Assembly: GCA_963728365.1 (NCBI GenBank)
Contig: CAVSJI010000001.1
Span: forward strand, 2,212,463 to 2,276,462
DNA length: 64,000 bases
DNA from: VRUE01 sp963728365
GTDB lineage: Bacteria > Actinomycetota > Thermoleophilia > Solirubrobacterales > 70-9
Direction: 5' to 3'
This document shows, piece after piece, positions 51,701 through 60,287 of the stretch. The notes beneath the pieces are model-generated. The model ran no database searches. It worked only from the letters and a program-made list of their open reading frames with translations, and was not told the origin of the DNA. The translations under genes and the position numbers were made by a program. Position 1 is the first letter of the stretch. Each line of letters opens with the position of its first letter.

Positions 51701-54606
51701 CCGCAACCGAAGGCGCCTTCGCCGTCGGCCAGACGGTCACCTCCTCCGACGGGGGCATCAAGCCCGGCACGAAGATCACGGCCGTCAACAGCGCCGCGGG
51801 CACGATCACCCTTGGTGAACCTGCCACCACCGAAGGCGCGGTGACGCTGACGGCAGTTGGCTCCTCTGCCTGCCCGACGCTGACCTTTAATGGCGGCTCG
51901 CAGAGCATCGGCTTGGAAGCCCCGGGCCTCGCCCCCGACACCGACTACGTCGCCCGCCTGCGGGTCACCCGGCCCTTCTTCCCCGGGCTCGCCCCGGTGA
52001 CTTCGAGCGTGCAGAGCTTCACCACCGACCCGGCGGCGCCGCTCCTCAGCGAAGCCGCCGCCAAGTCCCTCGACGATTCCTCGGTGCGCGTCTCGGCCAA
52101 GATCGACCCGGCCCACTCGCCGACCGTCTACGTGGTCCAGTACGGGACCACCCCTGCACTGGGATCCTCCAGCGCCCCGATCGAGATCGGCGAAGGCAGC
52201 ATCCCGGTCGAAGCCTCGACTGTCATCGGCGGCCTCAGCGCCTCGACCGCCTACTACTTCAAGGTGGTGGCCACCAACGTGACCGGTTCGGCCTCCAGCG
52301 CCGGCCTGAAGACGACCACCTTCCCGGCGCCGAGCGCCTTCGGCTCCTGTCCCAACGACCTGTTGCGCACCGGCCCCTCGGCCCATCTGCCCGACTGCCG
52401 CGCCTACGAGCAGGTGACCCCGGCCGACAAGACCGGCTCAGACGCCAACGGCGCCCCCTACGGCACGCAGGCCTCCCCCAGCGGCGACGGGATCGCCTCC
52501 TTCGTGCAGGCCAGCTTTCCCGGCGGCGAAGGCTTCCAGAACGTCCTCGTCCTCCTCTCTCACTTCGGCGCGGGGCAGTGGTCCACCGCGGGCATGCAGA
52601 CCCCGCCCAGCTACGGCGAAAAGTCCGACGTACAGGCCTGGACCTCAGACCTCCGCCTCAGCTTCCTCAAGGTGAGAGATCCGCAGGCCGGCACCAAAGG
52701 CTTCAGCCTGGTGATGCGCGACAACGCCAGCAGGGCGTTCACGGTCATCATCCCGCAGGGCGTCGGATTCGGCAACAACTACTTCCCCCACCAAACCGTC
52801 GTCGAACTGGCCGGGGCTTTCGACGGAGACTCGAAGGTCGTCTTCGCGGCCAGCGGCGAAGTCCCGGTCAGCTCCGGCCCCGCGCCGGTGGCGCCGGGAG
52901 GCAACGTCTACCTCTACGACCGCGAAACCGGCGAGCTGACCCTCGCCGGAGTGCTCCCCGACTCGGCCTGCGCCACGCCGCCCTGCGTGCCGGCCGAAGG
53001 CTCCGAAGTCCCGGGCCTCGCCGAGTCCGAGCTCGGACCCTACGTCCAAGAGGGCCACGCCGTCTCCGCGAGCGGCGACGTCTACTTCACCGACTTCGCC
53101 TCCAAGCAGCTATATCTGCGCCGCGAAGCCGCGAGCCCCGGCGCGAGCACCGTGCCGGTCTCCGCCTCGGAGCGCACCGACTGCGCCGACAACGACCCCT
53201 GCGCCGGAACGCCGGAGCCCGATCCCGCGGGCACCTTCGCGCCCAACTTCGCGGGCGCGACCCCCGACGGCGCCCACGCTTTCTTCACCTCCGAGGAGGA
53301 GCTGACCGACGAAGCAACCACGGCAACGAGCACCGAAGACCTCTACCGCTTCGACCCCGGCGCGCCTACGGGCGAACGCCTCAGCGACCTCGCCCCCGGC
53401 GCTGAAGTGCGCGGCGTGCTCGGCTACTCCGACGACGGCTCCTACGTGTACTTCGCCGCCAACGCCGATCTCGACGGCGCGGGGCCGGCGAGCGCCGGGA
53501 ATTGCAGCGGGTCGAGCTACGAAGCCGGAGATCGCTTCAAAGGCAAGTGCAGCCTCTATCTCTGGCACGAAGGCGAGATCTCCTTCGTCGCCCGGCTGGA
53601 GATCGACGGCGGCCTCGGGGGATCCGACGCCACCAACTGGCTCGGCAGCTTCTTCGAACCGGAGACCTCGCGGGTAAGCGCCGACGGCAAGACGCTGCTC
53701 TTCCGCTCTCAGCGCAAGCTCACCGCCTACGACAACCACGGGGCAGCTTGCGAAGAGTTCAGCTCCCAGTTCCGTCCCGGCGAGTGCTCCGAGTTCTACC
53801 GCTACGAAGCCGAGGGCGGCCAGGTCGAGTGCGTCAGTTGCGATCCCTCCGGCGCCGCGCCGAACAGCTGGCCCAAACTGAAGAACCCGAACCTGTACCA
53901 CGCTCCCTTTTCCGGGGGCGGCTTTGACGCCCAGCCCTTCCTCAGCCGCAACCTCTCCGCCGACGGCAAGCGCTTCTTCTTCGAGAGCCCCGACAAGCTC
54001 GTATCCAGGGACGTCAACGGAGACGTGAACTGCTCGATCCTCAGCACAGTCACGGAAACCGGCAGCGACTGGTCCTGCCTCGACGTCTATGAGTGGGAGG
54101 CCCCGGGCAAGGGCAGCTGCAGCGAAGCCTCCGGCGCCTTCAGCCCCGCCAACGGCGGCTGCATCTACCTGCTCTCGACCGGGACCGGCCGCTACCCCTC
54201 CTACCTGGCAGACGTATCGGAATCGGGCGATACCGCCTTCATCTACAGCCGCCAGCAACTGGTGCCCTCCTTCGACGAAGACAGCCTCGAGGACATCTAC
54301 GCGGTCAAGGTGAACGGCGGCTTGGCCTACCAGCACGCGGTAAGGCCGGCGGCCTGCGAAGGCGACGCCTGCCGCGGCGCCTCCAGCCAGCCCTCCAGCG
54401 CGCCCGGCGCGGGCACCGCGGCCTTCCAGGGCCCGGGCGACCCCAAGCAGGGCGCCAACAAGACCCGCTGCCCGAAGGGCAAGCGCCAGGTGCGCCGCAA
54501 GGGCAAGCTGCGCTGCATCGCAAAGCACGCCAAGCACCGCAGGCACACGAAGCACAAGCGCCACCACAAGCGAGCTGCCAACCACAACCGGAGGGCGAGT
54601 CGATGA
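48781..54606 (+). CDS. Giant exported NHL/beta-propeller protein with polycationic C-terminus
   Basis: 1941 aa. A 45-residue charged N-terminus precedes one membrane helix (about 48-70), so export or N-terminal anchoring. Then NHL-type propeller blades (VADEANNRIERFSSTGAFIS near 110; similar near 300, 375, 645), three copies of a module starting NDEVQ/RDEVQ (about 140, 484, 683), two copies of a GQT...GT-I..ITL module (about 430, 980), two FN3-like domains (about 903-1185), and a WD40/TolB-like region (1190-1870). It ends in a Lys/Arg/His-rich tail (CPKGKRQVRRKGKLRC, then KHRRHTKHKRHHKR). GTG start behind a strong ribosome site. First gene of the operon. Confidence 0.88.
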   Translation: MKSHAKASSAGSTEGRGASRGPIVREADATRGSFGDSDGSGAPSRRRARIALSLFAALLALAILAASAIASKDLTTYIGGISGSGAKGGEFNNPRDVAVNESGAGPANPGDTYVADEANNRIERFSSTGAFISAWGANATHRDEVQKLVLNASSGSFTLSFEGDATTPLSYNASSSTVDNALDVLPGIGGDANVNVSSSGAQTYTITFTGALTGTNVGQLTADASELEGTAEVTTTENGSGGGGSDYEICTVAGKCGQALASGGNTTAAGNGTLSAPQSVAVDADTGNVYVSDRGNRRIDEYDGAGAFIRSFGFDTAESGPGNTGTAYEVCNQAEADVCKAGVAGSGAGQYGSGSAQGFGVAVSPADGSASTGSVFLADTANQRIQQFDLEGNFVSMVGGGVIDGGATGTGTVTAASSSVTSVLTTSRAFAVGQTIEGTGIEPNTKIIALGAGTITLSQPANGSATGAGTALTAPTPPGNVSNDEVQELAVSPKTTQNNFKLTFSTPNPSNSSQSTANIPYNASAAQVQSALAALANVGAGNVSVALAPGGNPGGEAEIPGGPWLVTFTGKYADTDVNTLVRGNGSPNINFATGFTISTPVEGASAAETCAAAISDVCRAGAGGASAGPGQFGPSQPTSIAVDSRGILYASSSNNNGDVQRYDTEDADGEGVGFLEPILPPNDEVQKVSFSGFATGDRFQLTCPDGTPTAELAYATGTAVVVGGSVEVGAQILQNGLEEACGTGDVSASGNPPGTTVTFEGALGGSNQAQMTCTKLTGAGFCSVSTLTDGNEGPLLRGQASSATAGLAVDPAEDVLYVLRDPSSGNTVVQQFGPANEPGLSAAPTEADDTHGAEAGFSTVRGLGLNGADGKLYVSATNNVGGLGSAHRVYVLGEGSSLASPSAEMNFVAAATTTARSAAFTGSVNPNGGVVDCRFQYSTDESHWTDVGSAKGTGQLHGKVGIAGPEAFVITSVTATEGAFAVGQTVTSSDGGIKPGTKITAVNSAAGTITLGEPATTEGAVTLTAVGSSACPTLTFNGGSQSIGLEAPGLAPDTDYVARLRVTRPFFPGLAPVTSSVQSFTTDPAAPLLSEAAAKSLDDSSVRVSAKIDPAHSPTVYVVQYGTTPALGSSSAPIEIGEGSIPVEASTVIGGLSASTAYYFKVVATNVTGSASSAGLKTTTFPAPSAFGSCPNDLLRTGPSAHLPDCRAYEQVTPADKTGSDANGAPYGTQASPSGDGIASFVQASFPGGEGFQNVLVLLSHFGAGQWSTAGMQTPPSYGEKSDVQAWTSDLRLSFLKVRDPQAGTKGFSLVMRDNASRAFTVIIPQGVGFGNNYFPHQTVVELAGAFDGDSKVVFAASGEVPVSSGPAPVAPGGNVYLYDRETGELTLAGVLPDSACATPPCVPAEGSEVPGLAESELGPYVQEGHAVSASGDVYFTDFASKQLYLRREAASPGASTVPVSASERTDCADNDPCAGTPEPDPAGTFAPNFAGATPDGAHAFFTSEEELTDEATTATSTEDLYRFDPGAPTGERLSDLAPGAEVRGVLGYSDDGSYVYFAANADLDGAGPASAGNCSGSSYEAGDRFKGKCSLYLWHEGEISFVARLEIDGGLGGSDATNWLGSFFEPETSRVSADGKTLLFRSQRKLTAYDNHGAACEEFSSQFRPGECSEFYRYEAEGGQVECVSCDPSGAAPNSWPKLKNPNLYHAPFSGGGFDAQPFLSRNLSADGKRFFFESPDKLVSRDVNGDVNCSILSTVTETGSDWSCLDVYEWEAPGKGSCSEASGAFSPANGGCIYLLSTGTGRYPSYLADVSESGDTAFIYSRQQLVPSFDEDSLEDIYAVKVNGGLAYQHAVRPAACEGDACRGASSQPSSAPGAGTAAFQGPGDPKQGANKTRCPKGKRQVRRKGKLRCIAKHAKHRRHTKHKRHHKRAANHNRRASR

Positions 54607-57600
54607 ACGCCACAGCCAAGAAGATCGCGATCGCCCTGCTCGCGCTCGGGGCGCTGCTCATCCCGGCCTCCCAGGCGAGCGCCGAAGCGGCCCCGGCCTG
54701 GCGCTTTGACATCACCACGGTGCCGACCAACCTCGAACCGGGAGCCACCTATAAAGCGACCGGCAAGCTCCCTCAGTACAACCTCCTCGCCACCAACGTC
54801 GGCACGGCGCCGACCAAAGGCCCGATCACGATCACCGACACGCTGCCCGCGGGACTGACGCTGAAAGCCTCGGGAAGGCTCGGCGGCAGCGTCCCAGGCA
54901 CCTGCAGCAACGTCGGCTCGACCGCGACCTGCGTCTTCCCCGGGCCGGTGCAGCCGGGCAAGATCATCAACCTCTACATCGGCTTCGACGTCGACGGCAC
55001 GGGCACGATCCTGGGCGAGGGCGACACGGTCATCGACACCGCGGTGCTCGAAGGCGGCGGCACGGCCGCCACGGTCGCCGAAAACAGCTCGAAGGTCTCC
55101 TCGACGCCGGCCCCCTTCGACTTCCTGCCGGGCATACCCGGCTTCGGCATCACCCCCTACGCCGAGGACGGCACGGCGGAAACACAGGCCGGCGGGCACC
55201 CACACGTGCTCTCGGTCAACCTGAGCTTCTCGACGCAGAAGGTCAGCGCATTCTCACCGGGAGGCGTCGACGGCGGCGAGCGCGACGTATACACCTACCT
55301 GCCGCACGGGGCGATCGTCAACCCCAACGCGACCCCGCGACGCTGCCCGGAGGTGCTGATGGAGGCCTTCGCCTGCCCGGCGAACACGCAGATCGGGGTG
55401 GTCAACGTCCTCACCTCGGTCGTCGAACCGCTGGTCGTCAAAGAACCCCTCTACAACATGGAACCGGCGCCGGGCAAAGCCTCGAACTTTGGCTTCATGG
55501 TCGTCATCTACGCGATTCACATCGAGGGCACGGTGCGCCCCGGCGACTACACCGAGATGGCGGAAACGAGGAACATCCCCGAGCTCAACGGCAAGCCCTC
55601 GACCGGCGTGCAGCTGCTGCTCTGGGGCGACCCGAGCGCGCCGAGCTTCGACGAAGCGCGAAGGAGCGAGTTCGGCGAGTGCTTCGAATCCCCCTGCCCG
55701 GTGCCCGAGCAGGACTCAGAGGCACTGGCGATGCCGACCAACTGCACAGAAGCGCCGACGGCCGAAGCCGAAGCCTTCTCCTGGGAACACCCGAGCGGGC
55801 CGCCGGCGGTGCGCTCAGACGTGATGCGCGACGCCAACGGCAACGAAGTCGGGATCACCGGCTGCGCGGGGCTGGAATTCAACCCGACGCTGAAGGCACG
55901 GCCGACGACCAACGTCGCGGACTCCCCGAGCGGGATCGAAGCCGACCTCGGCATCCCGCAGACCAGCAGCCTCAGCGAACGAGCCACCGCGCACCTGCGC
56001 AAGGCGGTGATCTCGCTGCCCGAGGGGCTGGCGATCAACCCCGCGAGCGCCAACGGGCTGGGCGGCTGCACCCCCGGGCAGGTCGGGATCGACCCGGTCA
56101 CCGCGGTGCCCAACGGCAACCCCGTGGCCTGCCCGGCGAACTCGCGGATCGGCACGGTGGAAGTCGACTCGCCGCTGATCGATCACCCGCTGCCGGGCTC
56201 GGTGTACGCGGCGACGCCGCACGACAACCCCTTCGGGTCATTGCTGGCGATCTACGCGGTGATCGAAGACTCGCGCGCGGGGCTTTTGATCAAGCTGCCC
56301 GCCCACGTGGAAGCCGACCCGAACACGGGGAGGCTCGTGACCACCTTCGACAACAACCCGCAGCTGCCGTTCAGCCACTTCAAGGTGAACCTCTTCGGAG
56401 GCGCGCACGGCGTGCTGAGGACCCCCACGGCCTGCGGGGCCTACTCGACCACGTCGGAGCTGACCCCGTGGTCATTCCCCGACACCGGCCCGCCGGCAAC
56501 CACCCACGACGACTACGCGATCTCAACCCCGCCCGCGGGCGGGGGCTGCGGGGGCTCACTGCCCAACAGCCCGAGCCTCGACGCGGGAGTGGTGAGCCCG
56601 ATCGCCGGCAACTACTCCCCCTTCGTGCTTCACCTGCGAAGGAGCGACGGCTCACAGCAGTTCTCCTCCTTCAGCGTGAAGATGCCCGAGGGCCTGACCG
56701 GCAAGCTGGCGGGAGTGGGCCAGTGCTCCGATGCGGCCCTCACAGCGGCCGCATCGAAGAGCGGCCACGAAGAGCAGGCAAGCCCCTCCTGCCCGCCCGA
56801 CACCCACATCGGCTCGGTAACGGCAGCAGCAGGAGCCGGCCCCTCCCCCTACTACGCCCACGGCGACGCCTACCTATCAGGCCCCTACAAAGGCGCCCCG
56901 CTGAGCATGGCGGTGATCACCCCGGCGGTCGCAGGGCCCTATGACCTCGGCACGATCGTCGTCAAAGCGGCGCTGCATCTGGACCGCAGCAGCGGTCAGA
57001 TCACCGCCGACTCCGATCAGATCCCCTCGATCCTCGAGGGCATCCCGCTCGACGTGCGCTCGATCGACGTCAACCTCGACCGCCCGAGCTTCACCCGCAC
57101 CGGCACCAGCTGCGACCCGAGCTCGGTCGAGGGCTCGCTGCGCTCCACCCTCGGCCAGATCGCGAGCCTCTCCTCGCGCTACCAGCTCGGCGAGTGCACC
57201 GCCCTGCCCTTCAAGCCCAAGCTCGGCATCCGCCTCTTCGGCTCTACCAAGCGTGGCGGCCACCCGGCGCTGCGCGGCACCGCGATCATGCCCGCAGGCG
57301 GCGCCAACATCGCCGAAGCCTCGGTCGCCCTGCCGCACTCGGAGTTCCTCGATCAGGCCCACATCGGCACGGTCTGCACCCGGGTGCAGTTCGCCGAAGG
57401 CGACGGCAACGGCTCTGCCTGCCCGCCGGCCTCCGTCTACGGGCACGCCACCGCGACCAGCCCACTGGTCGACTACGCCCTGCAAGGCAACGCCTACCTG
57501 CGCAGCTCCGATCACGAGCTGCCCGACCTGGTGGTTGCCCTGAGCGGTCCGCCCTCCCAGCCGATCCAAGTCGACGCGGTGGCCCGCATCGACTCGGTCA

Positions 57601-57887
57601 AGGGCGGCATCCGCACGACCTTCGAAGGGGTCCCCGACCTGCCGGTCTCCTCCTTCGTGCTGAACATGGCCGGCGGCAAGAAGGGCCTCCTGCAGAACTC
57701 GACCAACGTCTGCGCCAAGGTCAACCGCGCCACCGGCCTCTTCGCCGCCCACAACGGCAAGGGGATCGAACTGCGCCCGGCGCTTCGCAACGGCCGCTGC
57801 CGCAAGGCAAAGCGCCGCCACCACCGCTCGCACAAGCGCCATCACCGCCGCGCGGCGCTGCGCCGGCTGCGCGCCGCGGTCAGGTAG
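54603..57887 (+). CDS. Large exported protein with DUF11-like domain and polycationic C-terminus
   Basis: 1094 aa, signal peptide (IAIALLALGALLIPASQASA, about 8-27). A DUF11-like domain (about 40-150: YNLLATNVGTAPTKGPITIT) is followed by long repeats with a recurring CP..S.IG pattern (CPANTQIGVVNV, CPANSRIGTVEV, CPPDTHIGSVTA) and NPFGSLLAIYAVIED. These later parts are paralogous to the gene at 60284. The end is RCRKAKRRHHRSHKRHHRR plus ALRRLRAAVR. Start ATG overlaps the previous stop (ATGA). I do not recognise an enzymatic domain; a structural or surface role is inferred. Confidence 0.85.
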   Translation: MNATAKKIAIALLALGALLIPASQASAEAAPAWRFDITTVPTNLEPGATYKATGKLPQYNLLATNVGTAPTKGPITITDTLPAGLTLKASGRLGGSVPGTCSNVGSTATCVFPGPVQPGKIINLYIGFDVDGTGTILGEGDTVIDTAVLEGGGTAATVAENSSKVSSTPAPFDFLPGIPGFGITPYAEDGTAETQAGGHPHVLSVNLSFSTQKVSAFSPGGVDGGERDVYTYLPHGAIVNPNATPRRCPEVLMEAFACPANTQIGVVNVLTSVVEPLVVKEPLYNMEPAPGKASNFGFMVVIYAIHIEGTVRPGDYTEMAETRNIPELNGKPSTGVQLLLWGDPSAPSFDEARRSEFGECFESPCPVPEQDSEALAMPTNCTEAPTAEAEAFSWEHPSGPPAVRSDVMRDANGNEVGITGCAGLEFNPTLKARPTTNVADSPSGIEADLGIPQTSSLSERATAHLRKAVISLPEGLAINPASANGLGGCTPGQVGIDPVTAVPNGNPVACPANSRIGTVEVDSPLIDHPLPGSVYAATPHDNPFGSLLAIYAVIEDSRAGLLIKLPAHVEADPNTGRLVTTFDNNPQLPFSHFKVNLFGGAHGVLRTPTACGAYSTTSELTPWSFPDTGPPATTHDDYAISTPPAGGGCGGSLPNSPSLDAGVVSPIAGNYSPFVLHLRRSDGSQQFSSFSVKMPEGLTGKLAGVGQCSDAALTAAASKSGHEEQASPSCPPDTHIGSVTAAAGAGPSPYYAHGDAYLSGPYKGAPLSMAVITPAVAGPYDLGTIVVKAALHLDRSSGQITADSDQIPSILEGIPLDVRSIDVNLDRPSFTRTGTSCDPSSVEGSLRSTLGQIASLSSRYQLGECTALPFKPKLGIRLFGSTKRGGHPALRGTAIMPAGGANIAEASVALPHSEFLDQAHIGTVCTRVQFAEGDGNGSACPPASVYGHATATSPLVDYALQGNAYLRSSDHELPDLVVALSGPPSQPIQVDAVARIDSVKGGIRTTFEGVPDLPVSSFVLNMAGGKKGLLQNSTNVCAKVNRATGLFAAHNGKGIELRPALRNGRCRKAKRRHHRSHKRHHRRAALRRLRAAVR

Positions 57888-57902
57888 CGGGGAGGCGCAG
57901 CG

Positions 57903-60287
57903 GTGCGCAACTCGATGAGAAGGCGCCGCCTGCTTGGGGGCGGCGCCTGCCTGCTCGTCTCACTCCTCCTGGGAGCGGGCCAGGCCCAAGCCGCAGGCCC
58001 GCCCCTCGCCGGCCAGCTCTGGGCCTCCCAGGTGGACTCGCGCTCGGTCACCCTCTCGGCCGAAGTCGACCCCAACGGCTACCTCACCGGCGGGCGCTTC
58101 GAGTTCACCCCGAAGGCGACCTATGAAGCCAAAGGCTTCAGCGGCGCCTCGCAGGTGATCGTCAAAGTGATCGGCACCGAAGAAGGGATGATCCCGGTCA
58201 ACTTCCCGACCGTCTCGGGGCTTGCCTCCGACACCACCTACTACTACCGGCTCGTGCTCAGCAACAGCCATGGCTCGCTGACCACACCCTCCTCGGCGCC
58301 CTACCCCTTCTTCGTCACCTCCCCGGCCTCGGGCGGGGCCTTGCTCGCCGACGGGCGCGGCTGGGAGATGGTCAGCCCGGCCGATAAGAACGGCGGCGGC
58401 GTCGCCTTCCCCGAAGCGCTCGCAAAGGGCGGCGTCCTGCAGGGCGCCGCCCAGGGCTCGATGGCCACCTACTCCTCGGCCTCCTCCTTCGCCGGGGGAG
58501 CCGGTGCCCCGCCGGCCTCCCAGTACCTCGCCAGGCGCAGCTCGGGAGGCTGGTCGACCGAGAACCTCAGCGTGCCGATCTTCTCGGGCTCCTATGACAT
58601 CGCCGAGGGCGGCTCGCCCTACCGCCTGTTCTCCACCGACCTCGCCCGCGGCCTCATGCTGAACGGCAAGGGCTGTCGGGGGGAAGCCGAAGGCTGCCCG
58701 GTGCCCAACCCGACCCTGGCGGGCACCGACGCCCCGGCGGGCTATCAGGACTACTACCTGCGCACGAGCGCCACGGGTGGCTTCGAGGCATTGCTGGGCC
58801 CCACCGAGACCGGGCTCTCGGGGCAGAGCGCCTCGGCCTTCGAAGTCACGCTCGCCGGCGCCTCGGAGGACCTCACCCACGCGGTGCTCTCCAGCTGCGC
58901 GAAGCTCAGCGCAAGCGCCAGCTCGGGCTGCGGCGCCGAAGAAGCGAACCTCTATGAGTGGTCGACGGGGGGCGGCGCCCTCAAACAGCTGAACGCAGTC
59001 CCCGGCGCGACCCTTGCCGCCCAGGGCGCGAACGCGGTCTCCGCCGAAGGCGCCCGCGTCTACCTCTACGAAGGCGCCAACCTCTTCGTCCGCGACGGCG
59101 CGACCCTCAAGCAGGCCGACGCCGGCGCCGGGGGAGGCGGGACCTTCGAGCTCGCCTCCACCGATGGGCAGCTCGCCTACCTCACCAAGGCAGGCGACCT
59201 CTACCGCTACGGGACAACCCCGAACACCGCTACCAAGCTGACCTCGAGCGCCGACGTCGAAGGCGTGCTCGGCGCGGCGAGCAACGGCGCCGGCCTCTAC
59301 TACCTGCGCACCGGGGGCCTCTACCGCTGCGCGGCGGCCAACAGCGCAGCCGCCAACGGCTGCGACTCCGCGCCGAAGATCGCCGAGGCGGCGGACGCCG
59401 CCGACTACCCGCCGGCGAGCGGCACCTCGCGGGTCAGTGCCGACGGCACCAAGCTGCTCTTCGCCTCGACCACGCCGCTGGAAGACCGCTACGGGCACAC
59501 CTACGACAACACCGACCTGGCGACGGGCGAACCGGACACCGAGCTCTACCTCTACGACTCGAGCGCAGGCCTCACCTGCGTCTCGTGCAACCCGACCAAC
59601 GGCCGCCCGACGGGCCCCTCCACGATCCCCGGGGCGGTGGCCAACGGCGCGGGCCCCACCGCCACCCTCTCCTACAAGCCCCGCGCCCTGGCCGACAACG
59701 GCAAGCGCGTCTTCTTCGACTCCGCCGACGCGATCTCCCCCTCCGACACCAACACCCAGGGCGCCTCGGGCAAAGGCGTCGCCGACGCCTATCAGTGGGA
59801 GGCCTCCGGCGAGGGCAGCTGCACGAGGGCAACGGGCTGCGCCTCGCTGCTCTCCTCCGGCAGAGACGCCGCGCCCTCGCGCTTCGCCGACGCCTCGACC
59901 GACGGCGCCGACGCCTTCTTCCTGACCGGCGCCTCGTTGGTCGGCTCAGACCCCGGCGCGATCGACCTCTATGACGCCAGGGTCGGCGGCGGCTTTGCAG
60001 AAGCGCCGGGGCCGCTCGCCTGCGAGGGCGACGCCTGCCAGGTCTTGCCCCCCGAACCCACCGAGCCGACCCTGACCACGCTGCTCTCCGGCCCGGGCAA
60101 CCCCGCGGTCCACTACACCCGCTACGGCTTCAAGGCCACCAAGCGCTGCCCCAAGGGCAAGGTGCCAAAGACGGTGAAGACCAAGAAGGGCAAGAAGGTG
60201 AAGCGCTGCGTGAAGAAGCGCTCCAAGCGCCACCCGAAGCGACACCACCGCCGCGGGGCGCGCCGTCATAAGGGGAACAGACGATGA
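57903..60287 (+). CDS. Large exported beta-propeller-like protein with polycationic C-terminus
   Basis: 794 aa, signal peptide after RRRR (LLGGGACLLVSLLLGAGQAQ). One FN3-like domain (about 35-135), then GRGWEMVSPADKNGGGV and a propeller-like remainder (VSADGTKLLFASTTPLEDRY, LYLYDSSAGLTCVSCNPTNG, ACEGDAC) paralogous to residues 1190-1870 of the first operon gene. Tail: KRCPKGKVPKTVKTKKGKK, then VKRCVKKRSKRHPKRHHRRG. GTG 57903 follows ggggagg after a 15-bp gap. Confidence 0.85.
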   Translation: MRNSMRRRRLLGGGACLLVSLLLGAGQAQAAGPPLAGQLWASQVDSRSVTLSAEVDPNGYLTGGRFEFTPKATYEAKGFSGASQVIVKVIGTEEGMIPVNFPTVSGLASDTTYYYRLVLSNSHGSLTTPSSAPYPFFVTSPASGGALLADGRGWEMVSPADKNGGGVAFPEALAKGGVLQGAAQGSMATYSSASSFAGGAGAPPASQYLARRSSGGWSTENLSVPIFSGSYDIAEGGSPYRLFSTDLARGLMLNGKGCRGEAEGCPVPNPTLAGTDAPAGYQDYYLRTSATGGFEALLGPTETGLSGQSASAFEVTLAGASEDLTHAVLSSCAKLSASASSGCGAEEANLYEWSTGGGALKQLNAVPGATLAAQGANAVSAEGARVYLYEGANLFVRDGATLKQADAGAGGGGTFELASTDGQLAYLTKAGDLYRYGTTPNTATKLTSSADVEGVLGAASNGAGLYYLRTGGLYRCAAANSAAANGCDSAPKIAEAADAADYPPASGTSRVSADGTKLLFASTTPLEDRYGHTYDNTDLATGEPDTELYLYDSSAGLTCVSCNPTNGRPTGPSTIPGAVANGAGPTATLSYKPRALADNGKRVFFDSADAISPSDTNTQGASGKGVADAYQWEASGEGSCTRATGCASLLSSGRDAAPSRFADASTDGADAFFLTGASLVGSDPGAIDLYDARVGGGFAEAPGPLACEGDACQVLPPEPTEPTLTTLLSGPGNPAVHYTRYGFKATKRCPKGKVPKTVKTKKGKKVKRCVKKRSKRHPKRHHRRGARRHKGNRR

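Noticed and set aside
54093..57887. 1264-codon open frame on the plus strand overlapping the first two operon genes
   Set aside because: High-GC shadow frame: Arg/Pro/Gly-rich, crosses the real gene junction, and the overlapped frames have signal peptides and paralogs.
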